From Fictibacillus phosphorivorans (GTDB taxonomy: Bacteria > Bacillota > Bacilli > Bacillales > Fictibacillaceae), in contig NZ_VDZU01000001.1 of the NCBI RefSeq assembly GCF_007673525.1, positions 2,242,177 through 2,306,176 of the forward strand: a stretch of DNA of 64,000 bases, read 5' to 3'. Numbering within the stretch: the first letter of the stretch is position 1; the number at the start of each line of letters is the position of its first letter. Below the pieces are notes generated by a model. The model made no database searches. It had not been told where the DNA came from and saw only the letters and a program-made list of their open reading frames with translations. The translations under genes and the position numbers were made by a program. Positions 54,270-63,698 of the stretch are shown here, piece by piece.

Positions 54270-55835
54270 TTATTTTGCGTATTCAACTGCTCGAGTCTCA
54301 CGAATGACTGTAACTTTGATGTGTCCTGGATAGTCCAGTTCACTTTCAATCTTTTTCGTAATATCACGTGCTAGTCGGTATGATGCTACATCATCAATCA
54401 TATCCGGTTTAACCATGATACGTATCTCACGGCCTGCTTGTATCGCAAAAGATTTTTCAACTCCATCAAATGATTCTGAAATCTCTTCTAACTTTTCAAG
54501 TCTGCGGATATACGTTTCAAGTGTTTCACGGCGTGCTCCTGGTCTTGCTGCAGAAAGTGCATCTGCTGCTGCAACTAGAGTAGCTATGATCGAAGTTGCT
54601 TCAGTGTCTCCGTGGTGAGACGCAATGCTGTTGATGACTACTGGGTGTTCCTTGTACTTCGTAGCAAGTTCCACACCAATGTCAACGTGACTGCCTTCTA
54701 CTTCATGATCGATCGCCTTACCGATGTCATGAAGCAAACCAGCTCGTCTTGCAAGATGAACGTCTTCCCCTACTTCAGCTGCCATTAATCCAGCTAAGTA
54801 AGCCACTTCTGTTGAATGTTTTAGAACGTTTTGACCGTAACTTGTACGATACTTCAAACGTCCAAGAATCTTGATCAAATCAGGATGAAGTCCGTGAACA
54901 CCAACTTCGAAAGTTGTCTGTTCTCCTACTTCGCGGATATACTCATCCACTTCTCGACGTGATTTTTCAACCATCTCTTCAATTCGTGCAGGGTGAATTC
55001 TTCCATCCTGTACAAGCTTGTCCAAAGCCATACGTGCAATTTCACGGCGGATCGGATCAAACCCAGACAGAATAACGGCTTCTGGAGTATCATCAATGAT
55101 TAAGTCAATTCCAGTTAACGTTTCTAACGTCCTGATGTTTCGCCCTTCACGTCCAATAATTCTTCCTTTCATTTCATCGTTAGGAAGGTTTACTACAGAA
55201 ACTGTAGTTTCTGCTACGTGATCGGCTGCACAGCGTTGGATAGCTAGGGAAAGAATTTCTTTTGCTTTCTTGTCCGCTTCTTCTTTAGCGCGGTTTTCCA
55301 TCTCTTTTACCATCATCGCCAACTCATGTGTCATCTCGTTCTCAGTTTCAGTCATGATAATTTGGCGGGCTTCATCCCTGGTAATGCTGGAAATGCGCTC
55401 AAGCTCTCGCTGTTGTTCTTCTAGCAATTCCTCCACTTTGCTTTCAATCTCTTCAATTTGTCGCTGTTTTTTGGTGAGAGACTCCTCACGTCGTTCTAAA
55501 GATTCCTCTTTTTTGTCAAGAGTTTCACTTTTTCTGTCTAGGATCTCTTCTTTTTGAACCAATCGATGTTCTTGTTTTTGAAGCTCGTTTCGACGTTCGC
55601 GAATTTCGCGTTCAGCTTCGGTACGTAGCTTATGGATTTCATCTTTTGCTTCTAACAGCGCTTCTTTCTTGCTGGCGTCAGCATCGCGCTTTGCATCTTC
55701 AACAATTTGCGCAGCTGCTCGTTCTGCGCTTGAAATCTTCGCTTCAGCAATTGATTTCCTAACAAGATATCCGACAATAGCACCGACACCTAGTGAGACA
55801 AGCAAACTGGAGATGAATACTGCTAAACTTGGCAT
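54270..55835 (-). CDS. rny: Ribonuclease Y
   Basis: A 521-residue membrane-anchored endoribonuclease that starts decay of many mRNAs. N-terminal helix ([20 protein letters not shown]), a long coiled coil (about 30-200, Glu/Lys/Arg-rich), KH domain ([16 protein letters not shown]) and HD domain ([17 protein letters not shown]). ATG 55835 follows GAGGAGGTGG. RicA, whose complex modulates RNase Y, is in the same window. Confidence 0.97.
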   Translation of the reverse strand: MPSLAVFISSLLVSLGVGAIVGYLVRKSIAEAKISSAERAAAQIVEDAKRDADASKKEALLEAKDEIHKLRTEAEREIRERRNELQKQEHRLVQKEEILDRKSETLDKKEESLERREESLTKKQRQIEEIESKVEELLEEQQRELERISSITRDEARQIIMTETENEMTHELAMMVKEMENRAKEEADKKAKEILSLAIQRCAADHVAETTVSVVNLPNDEMKGRIIGREGRNIRTLETLTGIDLIIDDTPEAVILSGFDPIRREIARMALDKLVQDGRIHPARIEEMVEKSRREVDEYIREVGEQTTFEVGVHGLHPDLIKILGRLKYRTSYGQNVLKHSTEVAYLAGLMAAEVGEDVHLARRAGLLHDIGKAIDHEVEGSHVDIGVELATKYKEHPVVINSIASHHGDTEATSIIATLVAAADALSAARPGARRETLETYIRRLEKLEEISESFDGVEKSFAIQAGREIRIMVKPDMIDDVASYRLARDITKKIESELDYPGHIKVTVIRETRAVEYAK

Positions 55836-56113
55836 ATTCCCACCTCCTCTTGCTTTCTGCTTTTCATACTGCATTTTTGGCGTCAATCGTCTTACATGTG
55901 CTGTGCACCATTCATGTCGTACAAATTCTATACATATCTTTTAATTTCATAAGAAATCAAAATATATCTTCATTTTATAGGTGTGCCAAAGGCTTGTCAA
56001 GAGAGTCAATCTTCTATAATAATTGCTTGACCTTAAAATAGCAAGGAGCATATTTTGCCTGTCATATCCGTTATTTTGAAAACTGGTTTCACATACCAGT
56101 TGCTTTTAGAAGG

Positions 56114-56229
56114 AGTTGATTTCCGTTCTAGTTGTTCGCTTTCTGCGGCGCGAGCGGTGAGCTACATATTAACTTTCTGTCTGCCCACCGTCCTATCCAA
56201 GTCTCATACGTTGCACTCCAATCAACTGT
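56114..56229 (-). repeat. Dispersed palindromic repeat, copy 2 (diverged)
   Basis: Read on the minus strand it begins CAGTTGATTGGAGTGCAACG and ends AGAACGGAAATCAAC, with GCTCACCGC and GCAGAAAGCGAAC between, matching copy 1 at 6127-6257 at both ends and in order. The central hairpin has decayed: copy 1's GGCGCATAGCGCC is replaced by AT-rich sequence. It fills much of the 469-bp gap between rny and recA. Confidence 0.75.
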
Positions 56230-56266
56230 CACAGAAGAAACGAAATCTGAGATTAAAAAAGAGCAA

Positions 56267-56297
56267 AAAAAAGACCGGTCGTACTGACCAGTCTTTC
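56267..56297 (-). terminator. Terminator of recA
   Basis: Stem AAAGAC-GGTC / GACC-GTCTTT followed on the minus strand by a long T-run. Confidence 0.85.
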
Positions 56298-56304
56298 CCG
56301 ATTG

Positions 56305-57351
56305 CTATTCTGTTAACTCAAATTCTTCTTCCGAGGAAGGAGCTTCCACTTCAGCAGTTGCTTTGCCTTCTAGCTGATAATAGTTGCGGATTTCTGCAAC
56401 GATTGCTGATGCGATCTCAGGGTTTTCTTTTAGGAATTGCTTCGAGTTCTCACGACCTTGACCTAAACGTTCGCCTTCGTAAGAATACCAAGCACCGCTC
56501 TTTTGAACGATGTCAATGTCTGAACCGATATCCAGAATCTCACCTTGATAAGAGATGCCTTCTCCGTACATGATATCAACTTCAGCCGTTCTAAACGGAG
56601 GAGCTACTTTATTTTTTACAACTTTAATTTTTGTTTTATTACCAACAACGTCTTGTCCTTGTTTCAGCTGTTCAGCACGACGTACTTCCAAACGAACAGA
56701 TGAATAGAATTTTAAAGCTCTTCCCCCTGGTGTTGTTTCAGGATTTCCGAACATAACGCCAACTTTTTCACGAATTTGGTTGATGAATACTGCGATGGTT
56801 TTCGATTTATTGATGGCACCTGAAAGTTTACGAAGTGCTTGAGACATTAGACGAGCTTGGAGACCAACGTGAGAGTCACCCATTTCCCCTTCGATCTCAG
56901 CTTTAGGAACAAGTGCAGCAACGGAGTCGATGATCAAAATATCTACTGCTCCACTTCTTACAAGAGCTTCAGCGATCTCTAGCGCTTGTTCACCTGTATC
57001 TGGCTGAGACAATAAGAGTTCATCAATATTAACGCCTAGTTTTTGGGCATATTCAGGGTCTAGTGCATGCTCAGCATCGATGAATGCAGCTTGTCCACCA
57101 TTACGTTGTACTTCTGCAATAGCATGAAGTGCAACGGTTGTTTTACCTGATGATTCAGGACCATATACTTCGATAATTCTTCCGCGAGGATAACCACCGA
57201 TTCCAAGTGCGATGTCCAAAGTGATCGATCCACTGGAAACTGTTGAAATTCGCTGATCCGTTTGTTCACCCAATTTCATGATGGAACCTTTACCGAACTG
57301 CTTTTCAATTTGGCGTAGAGCCATATCTAGAGCTGCTTTTCTATCGCTCAT
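56305..57351 (-). CDS. recA: Recombinase RecA
   Basis: A 348-residue strand-exchange ATPase and LexA co-protease. N-terminal polymerisation segment, Walker [10 protein letters not shown] (about 66-74), Walker [10 protein letters not shown], loop L1/L2 region ([20 protein letters not shown]) and [14 protein letters not shown]. The acidic C-terminal tail (ending EEEFELTE) is present. ATG 57351 after GAGGAG. A LexA box and sigma-A promoter lie upstream. Confidence 0.98.
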   Translation of the reverse strand: MSDRKAALDMALRQIEKQFGKGSIMKLGEQTDQRISTVSSGSITLDIALGIGGYPRGRIIEVYGPESSGKTTVALHAIAEVQRNGGQAAFIDAEHALDPEYAQKLGVNIDELLLSQPDTGEQALEIAEALVRSGAVDILIIDSVAALVPKAEIEGEMGDSHVGLQARLMSQALRKLSGAINKSKTIAVFINQIREKVGVMFGNPETTPGGRALKFYSSVRLEVRRAEQLKQGQDVVGNKTKIKVVKNKVAPPFRTAEVDIMYGEGISYQGEILDIGSDIDIVQKSGAWYSYEGERLGQGRENSKQFLKENPEIASAIVAEIRNYYQLEGKATAEVEAPSSEEEFELTE

Positions 57352-57420
57352 TCAATTCACTCCTCAAATTCATTTTACATGTATTTTTGTTTCATTAATT
57401 CTGTTACTTGCTACTTCTCT

Positions 57421-57449
57421 ATCATATCTCTTTTTTGTTCATTTGCCAA
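57421..57449 (-). promoter_or_regulatory. recA promoter
   Basis: Minus strand TTGGCA (57449-57444), 17-nt spacer, TATGAT (57426-57421). Confidence 0.75.
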
Positions 57450-57457
57450 TCATTTTA

Positions 57458-57471
57458 CGAACATTTATTCG
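57458..57471. promoter_or_regulatory. LexA box upstream of recA
   Basis: Minus strand CGAATAAATGTTCG, 13 of 14 positions of CGAACRNRYGTTYG, just upstream of the -35 box. It overlaps the start of the 6-bp gap next to the cinA stop. Confidence 0.85.
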
Positions 57472-57477
57472 ATTTTT

Positions 57478-58719
57478 TTATTGTCCTTCTTTGACCAATT
57501 GATTTAAATACCGAAATCCATGCTTAACCGCTCTTTCACGAATCCCTTTTCTTGAGCCTGCGAGTTTTATGGAGTGGGAATACGTTTGGTCATGTGTCGA
57601 TATGCCGATAAAAACTGTTCCAGCAGGCTTGCCTTCCTGTCTATCAGGACCCGCAACACCAGTAAAGCTGATACCAATATCAGACTTTGTCTGCTTTTTA
57701 ATTTCCTCTGCCATCCATTCTGCACATTGCGAGCTGACAACACCATGATCTGTGATTAAAGATTGAGGTACTTTAAGCATCGATTGTTTCAATGCGCTTG
57801 AATAAACGATGGTTCCTCCTTGAAACACAGAAGATGCCCCAGGAAAATCAGTGATAATTTTGCTGAATAATCCTCCAGTCAAGCTCTCTGCTGAAGCGAT
57901 CGTCAGCTTATTATCTCGAAGAAGATCAAAAGTCTGATTCTCTAGCGTTTCGTCATCATAACCATAAAAATAAGAACCTGTACGGCTTAGAACTTCTTGT
58001 TCTACTTCATCCAGCAGTCTTTTTGCCTCAGTTTCTGAATGGTGCGATGCAGTAAGTCGAATCGTAACCTCATGTTCAGATGCTAGAGGAGCAATGGTAG
58101 GATTGCTTTGTTTCTCGATCAAATCCTGAAGCTTTGTTTCTAAGACCGATTCCCCAATCCCAAAAAATTTCAAGACTCTTGAATGAAACTTTGTCTGCAC
58201 ATCCATTTTAGAATAAAGAAAAGGAATTACATAGTTGTTGAACATGGGTCTCATCTCACTAGGTGGTCCAGGTAGGAGTATACACGTGTTGTTACCATGA
58301 GTAAACGCCATTCCGGGTGCCATACCGTTATCGTTTGGCAATACGGCAGATCCTTCAATAATGAGAGCTTGCTTCTTATTGTTCGGTGTCATCTCTCGAT
58401 TGGTTTGAACAAAATAATTGGTTATATACTCTAAAGCAGCTTCATCATGGACCAATTCCTTTTGAAATAGTTTGGCGATCGTTTCCTTCGTCAGGTCGTC
58501 TTTAGTTGGTCCAAGACCTCCCGTAAAGATGAGCAGATCCGATCTTGACCTGGCTGTTTGAATCACTGATGAGAGGCGGTTCTCATTATCGCCTGCTACT
58601 GAGTGATAAAAAACGTTGACTCCGATGTCAGCAAGCTCTTTTGAAATAAACTGAGCATTCGTGTTTGCGATCTGTCCTAATAAAAGTTCACTGCCAACTG
58701 CTATGATTTCTGCGTTCAA
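57478..58719 (-). CDS. cinA: CinA, competence/damage-inducible protein A
   Basis: A 413-residue protein with an N-terminal MoCF-type domain (AEIIAVGSELLLGQIANTNA, IFTGGLGPTKDDLTKE) and a C-terminal nicotinamide-nucleotide amidase domain (IASAESLTGGLFSKIITDFPGASS, FTGVAGPDRQEGKPAG). It likely repairs or recycles pyridine nucleotides (NMN deamidation and ADP-ribose pyrophosphatase). I prefer TTG 58719 (GGGAG 10 nt upstream) to GTG 58728, which abuts the ribosome site. It is followed by recA, the classic cinA-recA order. Confidence 0.93.
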   Translation of the reverse strand: MNAEIIAVGSELLLGQIANTNAQFISKELADIGVNVFYHSVAGDNENRLSSVIQTARSRSDLLIFTGGLGPTKDDLTKETIAKLFQKELVHDEAALEYITNYFVQTNREMTPNNKKQALIIEGSAVLPNDNGMAPGMAFTHGNNTCILLPGPPSEMRPMFNNYVIPFLYSKMDVQTKFHSRVLKFFGIGESVLETKLQDLIEKQSNPTIAPLASEHEVTIRLTASHHSETEAKRLLDEVEQEVLSRTGSYFYGYDDETLENQTFDLLRDNKLTIASAESLTGGLFSKIITDFPGASSVFQGGTIVYSSALKQSMLKVPQSLITDHGVVSSQCAEWMAEEIKKQTKSDIGISFTGVAGPDRQEGKPAGTVFIGISTHDQTYSHSIKLAGSRKGIRERAVKHGFRYLNQLVKEGQ

Positions 58720-58831
58720 CTCATACACGCTCCCTGATTGTATTCTCTGATTTCATATCATTCAAACTTATATATGCAAAGAAACGCTATCATTTCTTCA
58801 CGATTTCTCCATTTTCACCTACAGCTAACAA

Positions 58832-58866
58832 AAAAACAGGAGTTTTCTGCTCCTGTTTTTTCTTCA
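58832..58866 (-). terminator. Terminator of pgsA
   Basis: Stem AAACAGGAG / CTCCTGTTT with a T-run on the minus strand, just after the pgsA stop. Confidence 0.9.
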
Positions 58867-58873
58867 TTCTAGA

Positions 58874-59452
58874 TTACTTTGATTTTAATAAAATATGTTT
58901 GCTGTTCACGAAATACTCCCAGCCAGAATATAAGGTAATCAGAGTTGCTGCCCAAAGACTGATCGTTGCAAAAGGAAGTCCGATCCATGCAAATGGTAGA
59001 TTGTGAAGCAATAGAGCTGAAATCGCAATAATCTGTATCCACATCTTTAGTTTACCCATCTGTCCTGCTGCAATAACTTCGCCTTCTGCAGAAGCAACAG
59101 CACGGATTCCTGTAACAGCGAACTCTCGGCTTAGAATAACGATAACCATCCATGCAGGTGCAGCTCCAAGTTCAACTAAACCTACAAGTGCAGCTGAAAC
59201 GAGCAGCTTGTCAGCTAATGGGTCCAAAAATTTCCCTAAATTCGTAACTAAGTTATATTTGCGCGCATAATAGCCGTCGACCCAATCAGTGCTAGATGCA
59301 AAGATAAAGATCAGCGCTGCTACAAAATGAGTGACAGGTAATTCTTCACCCGCTATCTTCCATACTCCCCAATCAAAATCGCCCAAAAGAACAATCATAA
59401 AGAGTGGAATTAAAAAAATCCTAGAAATGGTAATCTTATTAGGTAAGTTCAA
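58874..59452 (-). CDS. pgsA: CDP-diacylglycerol-glycerol-3-phosphate 3-phosphatidyltransferase
   Basis: A 192-residue membrane enzyme committing CDP-diacylglycerol to phosphatidylglycerol synthesis. The CDP-alcohol phosphotransferase signature is complete: DWVDGYYAR, then eight residues, GKFLDPLADK. Four to six helices surround it. Start TTG 59452 with GGAGG 6 nt upstream. Gap to rodZ is 42 bp. Confidence 0.95.
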   Translation of the reverse strand: MNLPNKITISRIFLIPLFMIVLLGDFDWGVWKIAGEELPVTHFVAALIFIFASSTDWVDGYYARKYNLVTNLGKFLDPLADKLLVSAALVGLVELGAAPAWMVIVILSREFAVTGIRAVASAEGEVIAAGQMGKLKMWIQIIAISALLLHNLPFAWIGLPFATISLWAATLITLYSGWEYFVNSKHILLKSK

Positions 59453-59494
59453 TGCAATTCCTCCAAAATACGGTCAAAATCAATTTTGTATTAA

Positions 59495-60367
59495 CTATTG
59501 TTGAGCCTTACGAATCACAATTTTTTGATGGATCAGTTCAGTAGCTGGCACTGGATATGTGAATGCTTCTCCATTAATTTTAATAGATGTTACATGAGAC
59601 GCGCCAATATTTAGTGTTACCTCTTTTGCAGAAGAAAGGTCGAAGGTTTCTGTTTGACCTTCTTTCATCTGATTATTAAAATAGCTTTTCGTAGTCTCAT
59701 CTTGGATCCCTACATAACTAGGCCCTTTTGCACTAAGTTCCACAACCAGTTTATCCGTATCTTTCAAATCATAAGTTGTTACTTTACCGATCGTTTCAAG
59801 TTTCGTTAACGTTTGTTGTTTCTCTTCTTCTTTTGGAGCTTCAGATTTTTCTTCTTTCTCTTCAGAAACATCTTCTTTTTCTTTCTTTGTTCCTTCTTTT
59901 TTCTGTGGTTTGTTCTCATCTGCATCCAAAAGAACACCTGGTGAATCATTGCCGCTTTTCGCTTGATCATTCCCATCAGGAAGAAGCTTCCATACGACAA
60001 AGAGGACAACCACGATCAAAACTCCAATAAGTACGATCGGTATCAACCTTTTTAAAAGAGAATGATCTTCTGATACTCCGGACCGCTCTCTTTTTGAACG
60101 CGGTTCGAACTCTGTAGTTGGTTCTTTTGCCGATTTTGGTATCTCATGAGAATATTCATCAAAAATGGTCTCATAATGCAAACCTACAGCTTCACAATAA
60201 TTTTTAATGAACGCTCGAGCATAAAACGATCCTGGAAGTACTTCATACTTTCCCTCTTCAATGGCTACAAGATATCTTTTTTGTATCTTAGTAGCTGTTT
60301 GAAGTTCCTCAAGTGACATTCCTTTTTCTTCGCGTTTTTCTTTTAATAACTTACCGAGTTCTGTCAA
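59495..60367 (-). CDS. rodZ: RodZ-type cytoskeletal/morphogenesis protein
   Basis: A 290-residue bitopic protein: N-terminal XRE-type helix-turn-helix (LGKLLKEKREEKGMSLEELQ, about 5-70), a basic juxtamembrane stretch, one membrane helix (LIPIVLIGVLIVVVLFVVW), a Lys/Glu low-complexity linker (about 150-190) and a C-terminal DUF4115 domain. It links MreB to the membrane in rod-shaped cells. TTG 60367 is preferred (AGGTGG 5 nt upstream) over GTG 60376. Gap to ymfK is 18 bp. Confidence 0.9.
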   Translation of the reverse strand: MTELGKLLKEKREEKGMSLEELQTATKIQKRYLVAIEEGKYEVLPGSFYARAFIKNYCEAVGLHYETIFDEYSHEIPKSAKEPTTEFEPRSKRERSGVSEDHSLLKRLIPIVLIGVLIVVVLFVVWKLLPDGNDQAKSGNDSPGVLLDADENKPQKKEGTKKEKEDVSEEKEEKSEAPKEEEKQQTLTKLETIGKVTTYDLKDTDKLVVELSAKGPSYVGIQDETTKSYFNNQMKEGQTETFDLSSAKEVTLNIGASHVTSIKINGEAFTYPVPATELIHQKIVIRKAQQ

Positions 60368-60385
60368 CCTTCCCACCTACTTACG

Positions 60386-61162
60386 TCATTCTAAATTTCC
60401 GAATCCTGTTTGATCTTGTTTCAGAGCTTCATATGTAATTTCTTCATCACGATGACTCTTTAGCTCGATAATGTAGTCAAAATCATCAAGTGTATATTCC
60501 GTTTGCTGAACAAAAAGATCAGGATGTTCCACAACTTTCGCTGCAGGAAGCCTCATGATCTCTCGTATGAGCTGCCAATGTTTATCGTTCATATTACGTG
60601 CTGAAACCGCACCATCAATAATAAAAACATGGTCAGAATCGTATTCATCATCCGCAAGCATGCTTCTGACGGTCTGACGCAACAACGTGGATGAAATAAA
60701 GACCCAACGTTTATTCGCACAAACACTGGATGCTACGATACTTTCCGTTTTCCCAACACGGGGCATGCCTCTAACGCCGATTAATTTATGTCCTTCAACT
60801 TTATATAATTCAGCTAAAAAGTCAACTAATATCCCAAGTTCATCTCTTATAAAACGAAAGGTTTTCTTATCATCCGCATCACGTTCAATATATCTGCCGT
60901 GTCTTACAGCGAGACGATCACGAAGCTTCGGTTTTCTAAACTTGGTTACTGTAATATTGTCCATTGAATCTAAAATCGATTGAAGCCGGTTGATCTTTTC
61001 TTCGTTATCAATGATCAGAAGCATTCCACGACGCTCGTTGTCAACACCGTTAATCGTGACGATATTAATTCCAAGCATACCCAATAAGGAAGATATATCC
61101 CCTAGGAGACCCGGCCGGTTTTTATGTATCTCGTACTCTAAATACCATTCTTGCTCTCCCAT
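60386..61162 (-). CDS. ymfK: DUF3388 protein YmfK
   Basis: A 258-residue protein of unknown function. The N-terminal part (about 5-75) looks like an ACT-type regulatory domain (KNRPGLLGDISSLLGMLGIN, LLIIDNEEKINRL). The second half has a P-loop-like GMPRVGKTES near residue 132 and a hydrophobic strand ending in Asp (HVFIIDGA), resembling Walker A and B. Nucleotide binding is thus plausible. AAGGAG before ATG 61162. Upstream of rodZ-pgsA in one direction. Confidence 0.88.
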   Translation of the reverse strand: MGEQEWYLEYEIHKNRPGLLGDISSLLGMLGINIVTINGVDNERRGMLLIIDNEEKINRLQSILDSMDNITVTKFRKPKLRDRLAVRHGRYIERDADDKKTFRFIRDELGILVDFLAELYKVEGHKLIGVRGMPRVGKTESIVASSVCANKRWVFISSTLLRQTVRSMLADDEYDSDHVFIIDGAVSARNMNDKHWQLIREIMRLPAAKVVEHPDLFVQQTEYTLDDFDYIIELKSHRDEEITYEALKQDQTGFGNLE

Positions 61163-61256
61163 AATTCATCTCCTTATTCTTTCAAAATGAAACAAAATTC
61201 TACATCTATTCTTGTTTCTAATAATAAATGATTTCAATTTATTATGAAAGCAAAAT

Positions 61257-61291
61257 AAAAGGATGTTAAGAAAAATTTCTTAACATCCTTC
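61257..61291 (-). terminator. Terminator of ymfJ
   Basis: Perfect 15-bp stem AAGGATGTTAAGAAA / TTTCTTAACATCCTT with a 2-nt loop, followed by a T-rich tract on the minus strand. Confidence 0.88.
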
Positions 61292-61296
61292 ACCAT

Positions 61297-61554
61297 TTAG
61301 CGGCTTCCGTCGTTTTGAACTAGCTTTACCATCATGTTTGCGATGGCGTGTCTTTCGTTTTCATCGGCCACTTTCCAAAGATCGGCAAGAACTTTTTCTT
61401 CCTCGTTTTTTGGTTCTACGTGGTTCGCTAAGTAGCCACCGATCTCAGTTGCTAAGTTCGAGATCGTATCGTGGTTCATACCTTCGTGTTCCGCGTGATT
61501 TAAACGCTCTGCCAAGAAATCTTTCCATTGACCAAAGTTGTCTAATACAGACAT
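61297..61554 (-). CDS. ymfJ: DUF3243 protein YmfJ
   Basis: An 85-residue soluble helical protein with the family pattern WKDFLAERLNHAEHEGM and HAIANMMVKLVQ. Function unknown. AAGGAGG lies 7 nt before ATG 61554. It lies between ymfI and ymfK as in B. subtilis and has its own terminator. Confidence 0.92.
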   Translation of the reverse strand: MSVLDNFGQWKDFLAERLNHAEHEGMNHDTISNLATEIGGYLANHVEPKNEEEKVLADLWKVADENERHAIANMMVKLVQNDGSR

Positions 61555-61623
61555 GCTGTCTCCTCCTTCAAGGTTGATACAGCATTAATATCTCTTAGTT
61601 TCATGCTTTTTATACATGTTTTT

Positions 61624-62349
61624 TTAAGTAAACCACGATCCGTTGATCGAAAGGATATGACCAGAGATATAATCCGCTTTTTCGCTCATTAAAAATTCAA
61701 CAGCATGAGCAACTTCACGTGGTTCCCCAAACCGCCCAGCAGGTATATCGTCAGCCAATGAACGCTTCTCTTCATCTGTAAACTGGTCCATCATAGGAGT
61801 GGATATCACTCCTGGAGAGATGCCATTTACTTGTATATGGCTCGGAGCTAATTCTTTTGAGAGAGCTTTAACAAACGTATTCAATCCGCCTTTTGCGGCA
61901 GAATAGACCGTCTCACATGCAGCCCCTACTTCTCCCCAAACGGATGTGATCATGATGATCTTTCCAGATTTTTTTTGAATCATGTTAGGCACAATCGCCT
62001 TCGACAGTGAGATCGCACTTAAAAGATTCAACTGCATCGTCTCTGTAATAGATTCTTCGGTAAAATCCGTGAGAAGGCCAAAATGAGCAGAGCCAGAGTT
62101 ATATACGAACACATCTATAGGCTCTTTAATTTTAGACCATAGAGCTTTTGGTCCATCTGCTTTAGACAGGTCAGCAGAGACTATAAAAACGGGTACATCA
62201 TATTTATCCTTTAATTCGTTCTGCAGCTTTTCTGCAGCGCTTCGATTGGTGTTGTAATGAAGATACATCCGAAAACCATTTGATGCTAACATATGGCTGA
62301 TCTCGCTTCCGATCGCTCCTGATGCTCCTGTGACAAGCGCGTTTTTCAA
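61624..62349 (-). CDS. ymfI: SDR-family reductase YmfI (EF-P 5-aminopentanone reductase)
   Basis: A 241-residue short-chain dehydrogenase: NAD(P) motif TGASGAIG at the N-terminus, catalytic Ser in MITSVWG and YSAAKGG (Tyr-x3-Lys). In B. subtilis YmfI reduces 5-aminopentanone to 5-aminopentanol on elongation factor P Lys32. Start TTG 62349 (GAGGGA 7 nt upstream); the longer frame to 62379 overlaps the ymfH terminator. It follows the peptidase-like genes ymfH and ymfF. Confidence 0.9.
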   Translation of the reverse strand: MKNALVTGASGAIGSEISHMLASNGFRMYLHYNTNRSAAEKLQNELKDKYDVPVFIVSADLSKADGPKALWSKIKEPIDVFVYNSGSAHFGLLTDFTEESITETMQLNLLSAISLSKAIVPNMIQKKSGKIIMITSVWGEVGAACETVYSAAKGGLNTFVKALSKELAPSHIQVNGISPGVISTPMMDQFTDEEKRSLADDIPAGRFGEPREVAHAVEFLMSEKADYISGHILSINGSWFT

Positions 62350-62370
62350 TGTTAATCCCTCATTGCTGTA

Positions 62371-62402
62371 AAAAAACATCCTACCTCAGCAGGATGTTTT
62401 TA
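62371..62402 (-). terminator. Terminator or attenuator between ymfH and ymfI
   Basis: Stem AAAACATCCT / AGGATGTTTT with an 8-nt loop and T-run on the minus strand. Confidence 0.85.
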
Positions 62403-62408
62403 AATTTA

Positions 62409-63698
62409 TTATGACTTCTTTTTTTGTACTTGGCAAACGGTCATGGCTTCTTTTTTAAAGTGGTCTTGTAGAACACTTTCCACATCACGAACAGTCAGCG
62501 ATTCAAAAACGGGGATCACATCAAACAAGTCCATCTCATTGAACGCATAGCGAGTGAATTGATTTGCAATAAACTCCGGTGAGTTCAATGATCGTAAAAA
62601 TGCACCGATCTTCTTTTTACGAGCGCGATCAAATGAACCTTCATCAATCGACTGTTGTTTAAAGTCTTCAACCATGCCTGAGATTCTTTCAACAAATTCA
62701 TCTGGAGATCCAGTATCTCCTCCGAGCATGCTGAATCCAAATCCATTCTCTTCTGTGTAATCAAAAGAGAAGGTCTGGTCGATCAACCCTTCCTCATACA
62801 ATGTTTCATAATTCGGAGAGCTTTTTCCGAACATCATCTCCAAAAGAAGATTTACACTTAGTTCATGTTTCATTAACTCTTTTCCTTGACGATTAGGAGC
62901 AGCTTCTTTATAGCCCATATAGCACTTAGGAGTCTGTACGGTCATCTCGATCACTTTCTTTGTTTTTGCGACCGACTGTGGTTCCTCGTCAAAGAATCGT
63001 TCGATGTTTTCTTTTTCTTTGAACGTTTTTTGTGATTGATTGTCTTTAACAAAACTTAATATATCTTTAGCATCTACCGGACCCACGATAAAGAGAATCA
63101 TGTTGCTCGGATGATAAAACGTTTCATAACACTCATACAGATCATCTTTTGTAATCTTAGCGATAGATTTTTCAGTTCCAGCGATATCGATCTTTACTGG
63201 ATGATGGTGATACATATTTTCAATCAGACCAAAATAAACGCGCCAATCCGGATTATCATCATACATTCTGATCTCTTGACCGATGATTCCTTTTTCTTTT
63301 TCGACCGTCTTTTCTGTAAAATAGGGTTCTTGTACGAAGTCGATTAAAGTCGTTAAGTTTTTCTTTACATCACCCGTTGTTGAAAACAGATAAGCCGTTC
63401 TGTTAAATGTCGTAAAAGCATTAGCAGATGCACCTTGTTTACTAAAATCTTGAAAGACATCTCCATGCTCTTTTTCAAAAAGTTTATGCTCAAGAAAATG
63501 TGCGATTCCATCAGGAACTTTCACATTTTCATCTTTGCCTAACGGCTTAAAGTGATTATCCACTGATCCATAATGTGTCGTAAACGTAGCGTATGTCTTA
63601 TTAAAGCCTTTCTTTTCTAAAACATAAACCTTTAACCCATTCGCTAGTTCTTCATAATGCAGCGTTTCATCTAATTGATCAAACGTTTTCATTCCCAT
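62409..63698 (-). CDS. ymfH: M16 family peptidase-like protein YmfH
   Basis: A 429-residue pitrilysin-fold protein with the inverted zinc motif HFLEH (about residue 68-72) and a downstream Glu, so it may be the active partner of a YmfF/YmfH pair. Homologues are tied to EF-P modification in B. subtilis. GGGAG lies about 9 nt before ATG 63698; a second ATG at 63692 is possible. It overlaps the ymfF end by 20 bp. Confidence 0.92.
   Translation of the reverse strand: MGMKTFDQLDETLHYEELANGLKVYVLEKKGFNKTYATFTTHYGSVDNHFKPLGKDENVKVPDGIAHFLEHKLFEKEHGDVFQDFSKQGASANAFTTFNRTAYLFSTTGDVKKNLTTLIDFVQEPYFTEKTVEKEKGIIGQEIRMYDDNPDWRVYFGLIENMYHHHPVKIDIAGTEKSIAKITKDDLYECYETFYHPSNMILFIVGPVDAKDILSFVKDNQSQKTFKEKENIERFFDEEPQSVAKTKKVIEMTVQTPKCYMGYKEAAPNRQGKELMKHELSVNLLLEMMFGKSSPNYETLYEEGLIDQTFSFDYTEENGFGFSMLGGDTGSPDEFVERISGMVEDFKQQSIDEGSFDRARKKKIGAFLRSLNSPEFIANQFTRYAFNEMDLFDVIPVFESLTVRDVESVLQDHFKKEAMTVCQVQKKKS

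Noticed and set aside
56055..56573. 172-codon plus-strand ORF
   Set aside because: It is made of the dispersed repeat, the recA terminator and antisense recA sequence.
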